Program-made: the position numbers and the translations under genes
Source of the DNA: Nocardia farcinica
Lineage (GTDB): Bacteria > Actinomycetota > Actinomycetes > Mycobacteriales > Mycobacteriaceae
Direction: 5' to 3'
Assembly: GCF_001182745.1 (NCBI RefSeq)
Contig: NZ_LN868938.1
Coordinates: 1,426,001-1,490,000, forward strand
Length of the DNA: 64,000 nucleotides
Shown: positions 29,629 to 38,254 of the stretch, in pieces
How the letters are laid out: the number at the start of each line of letters is the position of its first letter
Numbering within the stretch: the first letter of the stretch is position 1
Notes under the pieces: model-generated
What the model saw: only the letters and a program-made list of their open reading frames with translations
The model's database searches: none
Told to the model about the DNA's origin: nothing

Positions 29629-30171
29629 ATGAGCGGAGCGTCGCAAGTCGCACCGTCGGTGACGGAGCGTAACCTCGGTCCGGTGGCAGTGAGCAAGGCA
29701 CGACGCCCCCGGGTCGTGATGATGTGCGGGCCGGCTGGTGCCGGCAAGACCACCTATGCCAAGCGCCTGGAGCGCGACGGTTGGACGCGTTTGTCGTTCG
29801 AGGTGGAGTTCTGGGATCGCGGAATCACGACGATGCCCTCCGCCGAAGTGGTGGCCGACGTGGCAGCAGACCTGAAGGCGCGGTTGCTGCGTCACGTCGC
29901 GGCGGGGGATGATGTCGTGCTCGACTTCGGATTCTGGTTCCGGCGTCAACGCGACGAGTTCCGCGCGCTGCTCGCGCCCCAGGGCATCGTGCCGCAGACT
30001 GTTTACCTCGCGACAAGTCTCGAGACCATCCTGAGCCGAGTCGGTGATCGGCACGGCAGGCAGGCCGACGATTGGCCGCTCACCGAGCAGACGGCGACGG
30101 AGTACTTCGAGCGGTTCGAGCCGCCGACGCCCGATGAGGGGCCACTCGAGGTGGTCGGCCAGGCCATGTGA
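29629..30171 (+). CDS. P-loop kinase-like ATPase (AAA_33 type)
   Basis: The 180-residue protein has a Walker A at residues 34-42 (GPAGAGKTT), a DFGFWFRRQRDEFRALL segment and a lid-like RVGDRHGRQADDWPLT. This is the pattern of small zeta-toxin/shikimate-kinase-like P-loop phosphotransferases; the substrate is unknown. ATG 29629 is used; GTG 29683 would fit the domain equally well. Its last codons abut an IS5-type transposase remnant on the opposite strand, so the natural C-terminus may have been altered. Confidence 0.72.
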   Translation: MSGASQVAPSVTERNLGPVAVSKARRPRVVMMCGPAGAGKTTYAKRLERDGWTRLSFEVEFWDRGITTMPSAEVVADVAADLKARLLRHVAAGDDVVLDFGFWFRRQRDEFRALLAPQGIVPQTVYLATSLETILSRVGDRHGRQADDWPLTEQTATEYFERFEPPTPDEGPLEVVGQAM

Positions 30172-30353
30172 TTCACGTCGGTTTCGATCCAGATCAGCGT
30201 GGCGAGGAGGGTGATCGCGGCGCTGTGGGCGCGGGCGGTCATGTCCGAGCGCATCGCGATGGCTCTCCATTGCTCGGGCTTGTCGAAGCACCGTTGGACG
30301 CCGGTGCGTCCCTGATCGAGTTCGCCGACCACGAGCCCGGACGTCTTGATCAA
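30172..30353 (-). pseudogene. IS5-family transposase, C-terminal remnant
   Basis: Read on the minus strand, the sequence gives VQRCFDKPEQWRAIAMRSDMT followed by ARAHSAAITLLATLIWI, which is the conserved end of IS5-type DDE transposases (ERCFNKLKQWRAIATRYDK form). Only about 55 residues remain, with no DDE catalytic region, no start and no inverted repeats that I can define. It lies between the kinase gene and the amidohydrolase stop, and marks a past insertion followed by decay. Confidence 0.6.
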
Positions 30354-30384
30354 CGCTCCCCGGTCCGGGCGGTGGGCGATGTCC

Positions 30385-32004
30385 TCACCCCGTGAACGTC
30401 GGCGTTCCGGCGAGGTAGGTGGCGTGCACCTCGATCGCGGGGAGCTCCGCGGGATCGACGTCGTACGGGTCTCGGTCGAGGACGACGAGGTCGGCGTATT
30501 TGCCCGGGGTGAGCGATCCGGTGATGTCGTCGGCGAACAGTTGGTAGGCGGCGTCGAGGGTCTGTGCGCGCAGGGCCTGGTCGAGGGTGATGCGCTCCTG
30601 CGGGGCGAGCACGCGTCCGGTGCGGGTGGTGCGGGTGACGGCGGCGGCGATGTTGCGCAGCGGCTCTTCCTCGGTCACCGGGCTGTCGTTGTGGAAGGAG
30701 ATCCGTACGCCCGCGTCGAGCGCGGAGCGAGCGCGTGTCCAGTGCGCGCCGTGGTCGGGCCCGAACAGGTCGTCGACGAGCACGTCGCCCCAGTGATAGA
30801 TGTGGTCGATGAACAGGCTGCAGGTGACGCCGAGGCGGGCGGCGCGCCGGAATTGCTCGGCGGTCATGGCGCCGCAGTGTTCCAGGCGCAGCCGGTGGTC
30901 GGGGCGTGGGTGGGCGGCCAGCGCCCGTTCGTAGACGTCGAGGATGGTGTCGACGCCGTGGTCGCCGTGAATGTGGCAGGCCATCTGCCAACCGTGCGGA
31001 TGATAGGCGGCCATGATCGAATCCAGTTGGGCCGCGGTGTAGTTGGCGTGTCCGCGGTGGTCGTGGGCGAGGCCGAGCGCGGCGGTGGCGGCGGTGTTCA
31101 GGTAGGGGAAGGAGATGTCGATGTTGCCGATCCAGGGTGAGCCGTCCAGCCACAGTTTGATGCCGATCTGGCGGAACATGTCGTCGCCGTTGTCGAGCGG
31201 GCAGCTCGCCCGGCCGTCGGCGGTGGACATTTCGTAGACCCGCATCCGCACCTTCGCCAGATCCCGCCGGTACAGCTCGTCGGTCAGTGGGCGCAGCCGG
31301 TCGGAGAAGGCCATGTCGCTGCACAGCGTGACTCCGCGCCGGGCCAGTTCGGCGTGCTGGCGGGCCAGCAGGCCGGGGCCGGTGAGTTCCCCGGCGAGGA
31401 TCGGGGCGACCACGGCGAGTACGGCGGGCGCTTCGTAGACGCGGCCGGTCGGTTCCCCGGTGGCGTCGCGTTCGAAGCTGCCGCCGACCGGGTCGGGGGT
31501 GGCGGCGTGCACGCCCGCCTGCGCGAGGGCGGCGCTGTTGGCGTAGGCGAGGTGTCCGGAGTTCTGCCAGATCACGATCGGGCGGGCCGGGCCGAGGTCG
31601 TCCAGCCACCGCCGGGTGGGTTCGGGGAACCCCTTCTGCAACAGGATGTCGAGGCCGTAGAAGATCAGCGGAGCGTCCGCGGGGGCCACGGCGAGGGCCC
31701 GCTCGATCGTGCGGTGTACGTCCTCGGCGCTGGGGCAGGTGGTGACCGGGCGGATGTCGACGACGGCGTCGGAGTACATCATCTGGTCCTGGGTGGGGTG
31801 GGTGTGTGCCTCGACGAATCCCGGCAGCAGACAGCGCCCACCCAGGTCGATCATCTCGGTGCTCGCCCCGCGCAGCTCCAGGACCTCCTCGGCGCCCACG
31901 GCGGTGATCCGGCCGCCGGTGACCGCGACCGCGCTCGCGCGCGGCCGGTCGGGGTCCATGGTGTGGACGGGTCCTCCGGTGACGATCAGATCGGCCGTGC
32001 TCAT
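30385..32004 (-). CDS. YtcJ-like amidohydrolase (Amidohydro_3)
   Basis: The 539-residue protein belongs to the metal-dependent amidohydrolase superfamily: LIVTGGPVHTMD, GGRCLLPGFVEAHTHP (first metal His pair), HIHGDHGVDTIL, LEHCGAM, and SFHNDSPV near the C-terminus with LTPGKYADLVVLDRDP. Members hydrolyse C-N bonds in amides or N-formyl compounds. ATG 32004 follows GGAGGTG. It is the last gene of a four-gene minus-strand set that begins with an amino-acid-oxidase-like flavoenzyme, so a role in degrading a nitrogenous compound is plausible. Confidence 0.87.
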   Translation of the reverse strand: MSTADLIVTGGPVHTMDPDRPRASAVAVTGGRITAVGAEEVLELRGASTEMIDLGGRCLLPGFVEAHTHPTQDQMMYSDAVVDIRPVTTCPSAEDVHRTIERALAVAPADAPLIFYGLDILLQKGFPEPTRRWLDDLGPARPIVIWQNSGHLAYANSAALAQAGVHAATPDPVGGSFERDATGEPTGRVYEAPAVLAVVAPILAGELTGPGLLARQHAELARRGVTLCSDMAFSDRLRPLTDELYRRDLAKVRMRVYEMSTADGRASCPLDNGDDMFRQIGIKLWLDGSPWIGNIDISFPYLNTAATAALGLAHDHRGHANYTAAQLDSIMAAYHPHGWQMACHIHGDHGVDTILDVYERALAAHPRPDHRLRLEHCGAMTAEQFRRAARLGVTCSLFIDHIYHWGDVLVDDLFGPDHGAHWTRARSALDAGVRISFHNDSPVTEEEPLRNIAAAVTRTTRTGRVLAPQERITLDQALRAQTLDAAYQLFADDITGSLTPGKYADLVVLDRDPYDVDPAELPAIEVHATYLAGTPTFTG

Positions 32005-32124
32005 CGCACACCTCCGCGGACGGGAGAACAGCGGGCGGAACAGCTCGAACCACCGAACGATAACAGCCGCCCGCGCCGCCCGGGCCGACATCGCCGCCGG
32101 CCGAGCAGCCCACGCCGCCGGATG

Positions 32125-32571
32125 TCAGGTCGACGGCGCGCCTGTCTCGGGCACCAGCCCCGCCGCGCGGATCCCGGCGATCGCGGCCAGCTCGTCCTCC
32201 GCCGAGGTGGCGGCGCCGGTGACGCCGACCGCGCCGAGCAGCGTCCCGGATTCGGCGCGGACGAACACCCCGCCGGGCACGTCGAGGATGCGGCCCTGGG
32301 CGAGCACGGCGACCGAGGTGAAGAAGGCCGGTGCGGCGGCGGCGCGGCGGGCGATCTCCCGGTTGGGCACGCCGAGCCCGAGCACACCCCAGGCCTTGGC
32401 GGTCGCGATGTCCGGGCGCAGGATGCCCGAGCCGTCCTGGCGGTGCAGCACGACCGGGTGTCCGCCGGGGTCGAGCACAGCCACGGTGAGCGGGTCGTAG
32501 CCGTGTTCGACGCCGAAGGCCACGGCGTGCTCGGCGATGGTGACAGCGGCGGTCAGGCTGATCGATGTCAT
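32125..32571 (-). CDS. HbpS/GlcG-like protein
   Basis: The 148-residue protein fits the GlcG/HbpS family (PF03928): LTAAVTIAEHAVAFG, VAVLDPGGHPVVLHRQDGS, DIATAKAWGVLGLG and GAVGVTGAATSAEDE. In Streptomyces HbpS binds haem and modulates a two-component sensor, but most members lack a known role. No secretion signal is visible. ATG overlaps the exporter stop (ATGA), and the amidohydrolase follows after 120 bp. Confidence 0.86.
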   Translation of the reverse strand: MTSISLTAAVTIAEHAVAFGVEHGYDPLTVAVLDPGGHPVVLHRQDGSGILRPDIATAKAWGVLGLGVPNREIARRAAAAPAFFTSVAVLAQGRILDVPGGVFVRAESGTLLGAVGVTGAATSAEDELAAIAGIRAAGLVPETGAPST

Positions 32572-33500
32572 GGAATCCTCCTCGGGACAGGGTGTTTCGA
32601 TGCCGGTGTGACCGGCGGGGCAGGGTCGGATCGGGTGGTCGGCACGGCGGCCAGCGCGGCCAGGACGAGGGCGCCGCCGAGGATCTGGGCCGGGCCGATC
32701 CGTTCACCCCCGACGACCGCGAACGCCGCGGCGACCACCGGCACCGCGAACATGAGCAGCATGGTGCGCGCCGAGCCGAGGGCGCGCACCCCGCGATACC
32801 AGGCGACGAGGCCGAAGACGGTGACCGCGAGCACCGAGAACGCCAGCGACACCCAGGTGAGCGCGGCCCACTCGGCGGCGCCGGGCCGGGCGCCGGGCAG
32901 CAGCGCGGCGCCCGCGAGCAGGACCGCGCCGCCGATCAGCGCCGCCCACGCCGTCACCCGGACCGGGCTGTAGCGGTCCAGCAACGGCCGGGTGACCACC
33001 GGATACAGTCCCCACAACACGCCCGCGGCGAGCGCGGCCAGATCTCCGGCGAGGCGGTGCACCGGCGGCGGCCCGTCCGGTCGGCCGGTCACCACCAGGA
33101 TCACCCCCACCGTGGCGACCAGCGCGGCGACGACGACCGGGCCGGGCACCCGCTCCCCCGCCACCGCGGCGAACAGCGCTGCCCACAGCGGCGAGAGGGC
33201 GATGAGGATCGCGGCCTCGGTGACCGTGGTCCAGGCGACCGCCAGCGAGAACGTCAGCTGATAGGCCACGATGCCGATCGACGCCGAGACCGCGAGCCGC
33301 GGCCATACCGCCCGCGCCACCCACGGCGCGCCCTCGGTGAGCAGCACCACCGCGAACAGCAGCGGCGCCGCGGCGGCGAACCGGATCGCGTTGTAGCTCA
33401 ATACATCCAGTTCCCGCAGGCCCCAGCCGGTGACGGTGTAGCTGGCGCCCCACACCAGCGCCGCCGCCGCGGGCAGCAGTGTCGCCGGCTCACGCCGCAC
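32568..33500 (-). CDS. EamA/DMT superfamily transporter
   Basis: The 310-residue protein has ten hydrophobic segments in two EamA repeats (ALVWGASYTVTGWGLREL in repeat 1, LAAGVLWGLYPVVTRPLL in repeat 2). DMT exporters move amino acids, nucleobases and related metabolites out of the cell. GTG 33500 lies inside the end of the oxidase gene (11-bp overlap), so both are co-translated. The substrate may be related to the oxidase reaction. Confidence 0.87.
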   Translation of the reverse strand: MRREPATLLPAAAALVWGASYTVTGWGLRELDVLSYNAIRFAAAAPLLFAVVLLTEGAPWVARAVWPRLAVSASIGIVAYQLTFSLAVAWTTVTEAAILIALSPLWAALFAAVAGERVPGPVVVAALVATVGVILVVTGRPDGPPPVHRLAGDLAALAAGVLWGLYPVVTRPLLDRYSPVRVTAWAALIGGAVLLAGAALLPGARPGAAEWAALTWVSLAFSVLAVTVFGLVAWYRGVRALGSARTMLLMFAVPVVAAAFAVVGGERIGPAQILGGALVLAALAAVPTTRSDPAPPVTPASKHPVPRRIP

Positions 33501-35028
33501 GAGCCAGGCTCACGCGATCGAGCACCTGGGTGACCGCGTCGAGCGCCGACTGCAGTGCGCCCTGGATCCACGCGTGTGCCACCGAGAGGTGTTCGCCGGC
33601 GAAGAAGATCCGCGGCGCGGGCGCGGGATGGGCGGCGCCGATCCCGGCCAGGTACCGCGCGTGCTCGCCGGGCGCCAGATAGGCGAACGCGCCGCCGCCC
33701 AGACCGACCTGTTCGTCCCAGGTCCAGTGCACCACGTCGTCGACCGAGGCGACGATGCCCGGGTGCAGCTTGTCGAGCGCGGACAGCACGACGCGGGTGC
33801 GGTCGGCTTCGGGCAGCGCGGCGAAGCGGCGGGCGTTGTTCTCCCACAGGTAGGCGGCGGTGAGTACGGCCGGACGATGCGAGCGGTCGCGGTCGCGGGC
33901 GGTGAGGCGATCGGTGCCCGGCACCCGCACGGCGTTGTCGGCCGGATACCACACCTGCTGGATCGGCAGGTCGGTGAAGCTGCCGCCGCCGTAGATGCCG
34001 TCACGGTACTCCCAGGGCCGGTCCCGCAGGTGCAGCAGGGTTTTGGTGCTGCTGGCGTAGTTCATGCCGCGGATGGCCTGCCGCTGGCGGGCGGGCAGGC
34101 CGGGGGTGATCTCGATCTGGTCGAGGCCGGGCGCGGGCACGGCGCAGACGAGGTAGTCGAAGTCCTCCTCGACCGGTGCGCCGAGCTGCTCGCCGTGCAC
34201 GCGCACACCGTCGCCGTCGACCCGCACGGCGGTGACGCGGGTCGCCAGCCGCAGGGTGCCGGGGCGCAGGGCCGCGACGAAGGCGCGCACCAGGGCGTCG
34301 GTGCCGTCGACGAGCTCGACCTGGTCGACGTTGAACAGCCCGAAGTAGTCGACGAGCACCTCGAGCAGGGAGGCGTGCTCGTAGTGCAGCAGCCCGCTGG
34401 CGTGCCCGACCAGATCCCACGCCTCGGCGGAGAGCCGCTCGCGCGCGAACTGCCACAGCGAGGTGCCCGCCAGCCGCTCGAGTTCCGGGTCGGCGACGTC
34501 GCCGGCGAGCAGCGCCTTGCGCCGGTGCTCGCCGAGCCCCTCCCACGCCGAACGCAGCAGGGTGTCCAGCAGTGTCAGCGGGTCGCCCTGCTCACCGGCG
34601 GCGAGCCGATAACCGTTCACCACCCGCGCCACGTCGGCGCGCCGCACGCGCGTGTCGCGCAGCAGATAGAGGGCGTCGGGGTTCGCGTTGACGAACGGCC
34701 TTGTGGGTAGCGCGAATTCGCGTATGTAGTGCAGGGTGCAGTGGTGGTTGCCCGGGATGCGCATGGCACCGAGTTCGCCGTGGGTGCCGTCCCAGAACCG
34801 CCAGGTGCGGATGCGGCCACCGGGCCGGGCGGTGCGTTCGAAGACGGTCACGGCCAGCCCGCGGCGCTGGAGTTCGTAGGCGGCGGCGAGCCCGCCCACA
34901 CCGGCGCCGACGACAGCGACCCGCGCGGGCGCCGCCGGTGCCGGGGTGCGCAGTGGCGCGGGAAAGGCGAAGGACTCGTCGAACAGCGACTCGCCACGGA
35001 TCGGGCGGTGCTGTGCGGTAGCAGACAT
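33490..35028 (-). CDS. FAD-dependent amine/L-amino-acid oxidase-like protein
   Basis: The 512-residue flavoenzyme has the Rossmann FAD motif VAVVGAGVGGLAAAYEL (about 36-52), the GG motif RPGGRIRTW, and GELGAMRIPGNHHCTLHYI, which resembles the GAMR-P substrate-site motif of L-amino acid oxidases and tryptophan monooxygenases. A C-terminal FAD-contact motif FAGEHLS is present, and WIQGALQSALDA closes it. It probably oxidises an amine or amino acid, releasing peroxide. It heads a four-gene operon. There is no signal peptide. Confidence 0.88.
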   Translation of the reverse strand: MSATAQHRPIRGESLFDESFAFPAPLRTPAPAAPARVAVVGAGVGGLAAAYELQRRGLAVTVFERTARPGGRIRTWRFWDGTHGELGAMRIPGNHHCTLHYIREFALPTRPFVNANPDALYLLRDTRVRRADVARVVNGYRLAAGEQGDPLTLLDTLLRSAWEGLGEHRRKALLAGDVADPELERLAGTSLWQFARERLSAEAWDLVGHASGLLHYEHASLLEVLVDYFGLFNVDQVELVDGTDALVRAFVAALRPGTLRLATRVTAVRVDGDGVRVHGEQLGAPVEEDFDYLVCAVPAPGLDQIEITPGLPARQRQAIRGMNYASSTKTLLHLRDRPWEYRDGIYGGGSFTDLPIQQVWYPADNAVRVPGTDRLTARDRDRSHRPAVLTAAYLWENNARRFAALPEADRTRVVLSALDKLHPGIVASVDDVVHWTWDEQVGLGGGAFAYLAPGEHARYLAGIGAAHPAPAPRIFFAGEHLSVAHAWIQGALQSALDAVTQVLDRVSLARAA

Positions 35029-35268
35029 CGGACATCAACTCCCCCAGTAGGATTCGAGCCGGACCGATCCGCCGCCGCGTCGCGGGCGGACCGCGGTTCG
35101 AGCCTGTCCGGTCCGGGCCCGCGGGGCGAGCATTGCGATCAGCTCGAGCGAAGATGCCCGATTCGCCCGTCGTCGCGCATCCTCCGATTCGCGGCCGTGT
35201 CACACTCGGGCGGCCCGCATCGTCTCCCTGCCGACAGACCAACACGAGTCGGAAGGACGGGGAGTCGA

Positions 35269-35616
35269 ATGGACGTCGCGTATCACATCGTCACGGTGGC
35301 GGCTGCGCTGTGGATCGGGTTCTCGGGGTATTCGCTCTACAGCAAGCAGCCGTTCGTCGTGGAACCGCTCGAGCGGTACGGGGTTCCGCGGGCCTGGTGG
35401 AATTGGTTGGCGGCGGCGAAGTCGGCGGGCGCACTGGGCCTGCTCGCCGGGTTGGTGGTGCCCGCGGTCGGTGTCGCCGCGGCGATGGGGTTGATCGTCT
35501 ACTTCCTGGGTGCCGTCGCCACCACGATCCACGCGAAATCGTATGGGACGACCGTGTTTCCGCTGCTGTACCTGGCGCCGGCGGCGGCGGCCCTGGCGCT
35601 GCAGCTGGCCCGGTGA
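35269..35616 (+). CDS. DoxX-like small membrane protein
   Basis: The 115-residue protein has four hydrophobic helices with the DoxX-like signature FSGYSLYSKQPFVVEPLERYGVPRAWW and LAAAKSAGALGLLAGL. Such proteins are often near redox or stress genes, but this copy has no proven role. ATG 35269 is preceded by GGAAGGACGGGGAG. It is divergent from the oxidase operon across a 240-bp gap and convergent with the solute-binding protein gene. Confidence 0.8.
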   Translation: MDVAYHIVTVAAALWIGFSGYSLYSKQPFVVEPLERYGVPRAWWNWLAAAKSAGALGLLAGLVVPAVGVAAAMGLIVYFLGAVATTIHAKSYGTTVFPLLYLAPAAAALALQLAR

Positions 35617-35620
35617 GGGC

Positions 35621-37207
35621 TCAGTTGTAGGAGCGGGTGACGCCGTCGAGCAGGCTCTCGAGAGTGTCGTAGGTGGGGGTGTCGACGACGTCGATGAGCT
35701 CGGCGGGGACCGGGGCGCGGTGTTCGGCGGCGACGGCGGCGAACTGGGCGGCGTCACGGGTGCGGAAGCCGTGTTCGGCGGCCAGGCGCTGGAGTTCGGG
35801 GTCGGTGGTGAGCAGGCGGCCGAGCCGGTCGCCCGGTTCGTCGAAGGGCACGACGGTGTGGGTCGACAGCACGGTCGGTGAGGGGTAGGCCAGCACCATG
35901 CCGGGCTGGATGCGGCCCTGGGCCAGCGCTTCGACGTACTGGGCTTCGTAGATGAGCACCAGCGGCGCGGGGCCCATGCCCGCGGTCAGGTATTCCTGGA
36001 AGGGGCCGGCACTGGAGTTCTCGGCGTAGCCCTGGCCGGTGAACAGACGGGTCAGCTGCGGCAGCACCCGCTGCTCGGCGTCGGAGCCCTGGACGACGGC
36101 GTTGTCGTTGGCGACGAACGCCGCGATCGCCAGGAACATCGCCGCCGAGTTGGAGGTGCGGGGGTCGGTGGTGGAGACCAGGATGTTCTTGCGCACGGGG
36201 TAGACGGTGTTGCCGGGCAGGTGCGTCCACTCGGTATTGCGTTGGACCAGTTCGAGATAGCGTGCCATGTCGACGGTGGGCTCCGGGCCGGGACGGAGGA
36301 CGCCCGCGCCGGTGAGCAGGTCGGCGATCGGGGCGAAGGTGGCGATCGCCATCGGGGAGGAGAACGGCGTGTACTTGGTCGCCACACCGCGGGCGCGCTG
36401 GATGCGTTCGGCGGCGGTGGCGCTGGAGGGGAAGGCGAAGCTGTAGCCGGACAGGTCCATGTCGGCGATCTGGCGGGACCCGGCGGGTTCGATCTCGGCG
36501 CGCAGGCCGTGCCGGGCCAGCGCGTCGATGACGCGCTGATCTTCGAAGAAGGACGCCTTCTCCGAGCCGACCGCGCCGCGCACCACGGTGAGGGCGGGTC
36601 CGCTGGCCGCGGCGGGCTCGGGCTCGGGCTGGCGGCCGAGCTGGGCGGCGACCACGACGGCCACCACGAGCAGCGCGCCGCCGGCCAGCGCCAGGGTGCG
36701 TCGGGACACGCGGCCCACGGTGGCGGCGTGCCGTGCCCCGCTCCCCCGGGACTCCGCATCCGCCGATATCGCTGGTGCGCGGTGGCCGGTGCGGTTGTGC
36801 GGCGTAGCGTGGTCCCGCCCAGCCGATTCCAGCCGGGTGCTCGGCTGCGCTGCCGCACCGGCGTCCGGTGCCGGAGAGGCGACCGGTGCCGGAGAGGCGA
36901 CCGGTGCCGGAGAGGCGACCGGTGCCGGAGAGGCGACCGGTGCCGGAGAGGCGACCGGTGCCGGAGAGGTGGCCGGCGTCGGAGTGGCGACCGGGCCGGC
37001 CCTGGCGGTCCGGTCCAGTTCGCGCCGGGCGATGCGTTCGACGAGGATCGGCACGAACTCGCGGACCGGGTTGCCGGTGAACCGCTCCCGGGCGTGGTCG
37101 ATGACGGTGCGCACCCGTTCGGGCGGATGGGTCTCGGTGTAGCTCTCGACCAGGCTGTCGGCCAATCGGCGCAGTGCCTGTTCTTCGCGGACGGTATCGA
37201 CAGCCAC
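35621..37207 (-). CDS. Membrane-anchored extracellular solute-binding protein with Pro/Ala repeat linker
   Basis: The 528-residue protein has three parts. Residues 1-65 are a helical cytosolic domain (ALRRLADSLVESY, ERFTGNPVREFVPILVERIARREL) seen at the N-terminus of many actinobacterial membrane proteins. Residues 70-170 are a low-complexity linker with repeated SPAPVA. A membrane helix (about 176-196) leads to a type-2 periplasmic-binding-like domain (VRGAVGSEKASFFEDQRVIDAL onwards), like those joined to VWA domains, but no VWA domain follows. GTG 37207 and 37210 are possible starts; 37207 is better spaced from GAGGGAG. Ligand unknown. Confidence 0.8.
   Translation of the reverse strand: MAVDTVREEQALRRLADSLVESYTETHPPERVRTVIDHARERFTGNPVREFVPILVERIARRELDRTARAGPVATPTPATSPAPVASPAPVASPAPVASPAPVASPAPVASPAPDAGAAAQPSTRLESAGRDHATPHNRTGHRAPAISADAESRGSGARHAATVGRVSRRTLALAGGALLVVAVVVAAQLGRQPEPEPAAASGPALTVVRGAVGSEKASFFEDQRVIDALARHGLRAEIEPAGSRQIADMDLSGYSFAFPSSATAAERIQRARGVATKYTPFSSPMAIATFAPIADLLTGAGVLRPGPEPTVDMARYLELVQRNTEWTHLPGNTVYPVRKNILVSTTDPRTSNSAAMFLAIAAFVANDNAVVQGSDAEQRVLPQLTRLFTGQGYAENSSAGPFQEYLTAGMGPAPLVLIYEAQYVEALAQGRIQPGMVLAYPSPTVLSTHTVVPFDEPGDRLGRLLTTDPELQRLAAEHGFRTRDAAQFAAVAAEHRAPVPAELIDVVDTPTYDTLESLLDGVTRSYN
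36867..36992 (-). repeat. 18-bp coding tandem repeat, seven copies
   Basis: The unit GGTGCCGGAGAGGCGACC occurs five times exactly from 36867 to 36956, followed by two diverged copies to 36992. On the coding strand each unit encodes Pro-Val-Ala-Ser-Pro-Ala. The exact identity at DNA level implies recent expansion or contraction of the linker. Confidence 0.9.
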
Positions 37208-37691
37208 CACACACTCCCTCGGACCACGTATCCACCGGCGCCGCGCGCCGCCACCACCTGAGTTGCGCGCCGAAACGATACCGGCAGCGCACGGGTCTCG
37301 GCAGCGGCCGCGGACCGGCGCCGAGGGGCCGCCTCGACCCGCAGCGAACACCTCCGCGCGGGTGTCCTGGCCGGTATCCGCGCAGGTCGGCGGGCATGCG
37401 GCGGCGGTCGCCTGGCTTCGGCGGCAACCGTGCCGCGCTGCCTGCTGTGCGGACGAGAGTTCACTCGGGCATCGGCCCCTCGATACCGGTTGTTCGCCGG
37501 TGCGACGCGCAGACCGACCGCGTTCGCCACGGGACCGTTCGCCACGGGACCGTTCGCCACGGGACCGTTCGCTGCGTGACCGTTCGCTGCGTGACCGTTC
37601 GCCACCGGACTGTCAGGTGCGGGACCGTCCGGTGTGTCTGCCGTCGCCGGACCGGCGCGCACCCGTGGCGGGCACGAGAGAACACCACCGC
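37208..37691. other. Intergenic region with a minisatellite
   Basis: The gap separates two minus-strand genes. Open frames run across it on both strands, but they are Arg/Pro-rich, lack similarity and owe their openness to GC content. Its main feature is the 15-bp repeat at 37526-37615. Confidence 0.5.
37526..37615. repeat. 15-bp tandem repeat (minisatellite), six copies
   Basis: Three exact copies of GCCACGGGACCGTTC (37526-37570) are followed by two copies of GCTGCGTGACCGTTC (37571-37600) and one degenerate copy (to 37615). The period is a multiple of three, so frames stay open, but no convincing gene uses it. Confidence 0.85.
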
Positions 37692-38165
37692 TCAGACGGC
37701 AGCGATGGTGACCGCCGCGGCGAGGAGTGCGATCGCCTGCAATCCGACCCGCACACCGATGATGCTGTCCCATCGTTGCTGCAGCGCACGGGCATTCGCC
37801 GGGATGATGCCCGACAGCGCGGCTGCCTTCTGGGCGATGTTGACCGGCTTGGCGATTCGCGCGTACAGCACGAGCCAGGCGATCAGGGCGATCACCGACA
37901 CTCCGGCGGCGGCGGCCGCGACCGTGTGCCCACCGAGCGCGGCGGCCACGGCGGCGGCGAGCATGCTCACCAGTCCGGTGATGCCGACCGGCGGCATGCG
38001 CCGGTCGGCGTAGTAGTGCCCCCACCCGGCACTGAGGGTCATCGCGGTGTCGTCGAGATGGGTGTTGGCCGAACGCACGACGAGCGCGGCGGCCGCGTCG
38101 GTGCCGTAGACGACGGCGTTGGCCGCCAGCGCGAGCACGGCGAGGACCTGAACGACGGTGATCAT
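37692..38165 (-). CDS. DUF1772 family membrane protein
   Basis: The 157-residue protein has four hydrophobic helices and the DUF1772 pattern: LAANAVVYGTDAAAALVVR near the start, then GWGHYYADRRMPPVGITG. DUF1772 includes anthrone-oxygenase-like proteins, but most actinobacterial members are uncharacterised. ATG 38165 follows CAGGAG; the longer open frame to 38210 crosses operator-like sites. It is divergent from a TetR gene, its probable regulator. Confidence 0.82.
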   Translation of the reverse strand: MITVVQVLAVLALAANAVVYGTDAAAALVVRSANTHLDDTAMTLSAGWGHYYADRRMPPVGITGLVSMLAAAVAAALGGHTVAAAAAGVSVIALIAWLVLYARIAKPVNIAQKAAALSGIIPANARALQQRWDSIIGVRVGLQAIALLAAAVTIAAV

Positions 38166-38183
38166 GGGCGGACTCCTGAAAAC

Positions 38184-38244
38184 TAGCGTTGCTATCTGAT
38201 GTAGCGACACTAACGTTCTGGCGCTACGTTGTCTAGCGCTGCTA
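38184..38244. promoter_or_regulatory. Three TAGCGNNRCTA operator-like sites between DUF1772 and tetR
   Basis: TAGCGTTGCTA (38184-38194), TAGCGACACTA (38202-38212) and TAGCGCTGCTA (38234-38244) share the imperfect dyad TAGCG-NN-RCTA; the outer two extend to CTAGC-N3-GCTA. A further GTAGCG/CGCTAC pair spans 38201-38227. Repetition inside a 90-bp divergent gap next to a TetR gene strongly suggests its operators. Confidence 0.65.
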
Positions 38245-38254
38245 GGTTCGCGGT

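Noticed and set aside
37263..38186. Plus-strand open frame across the 15-bp repeat
   Set aside because: It is made of Arg/Ser/Asp repeats and then antisense of the DUF1772 gene; no family features or ribosome-binding site.
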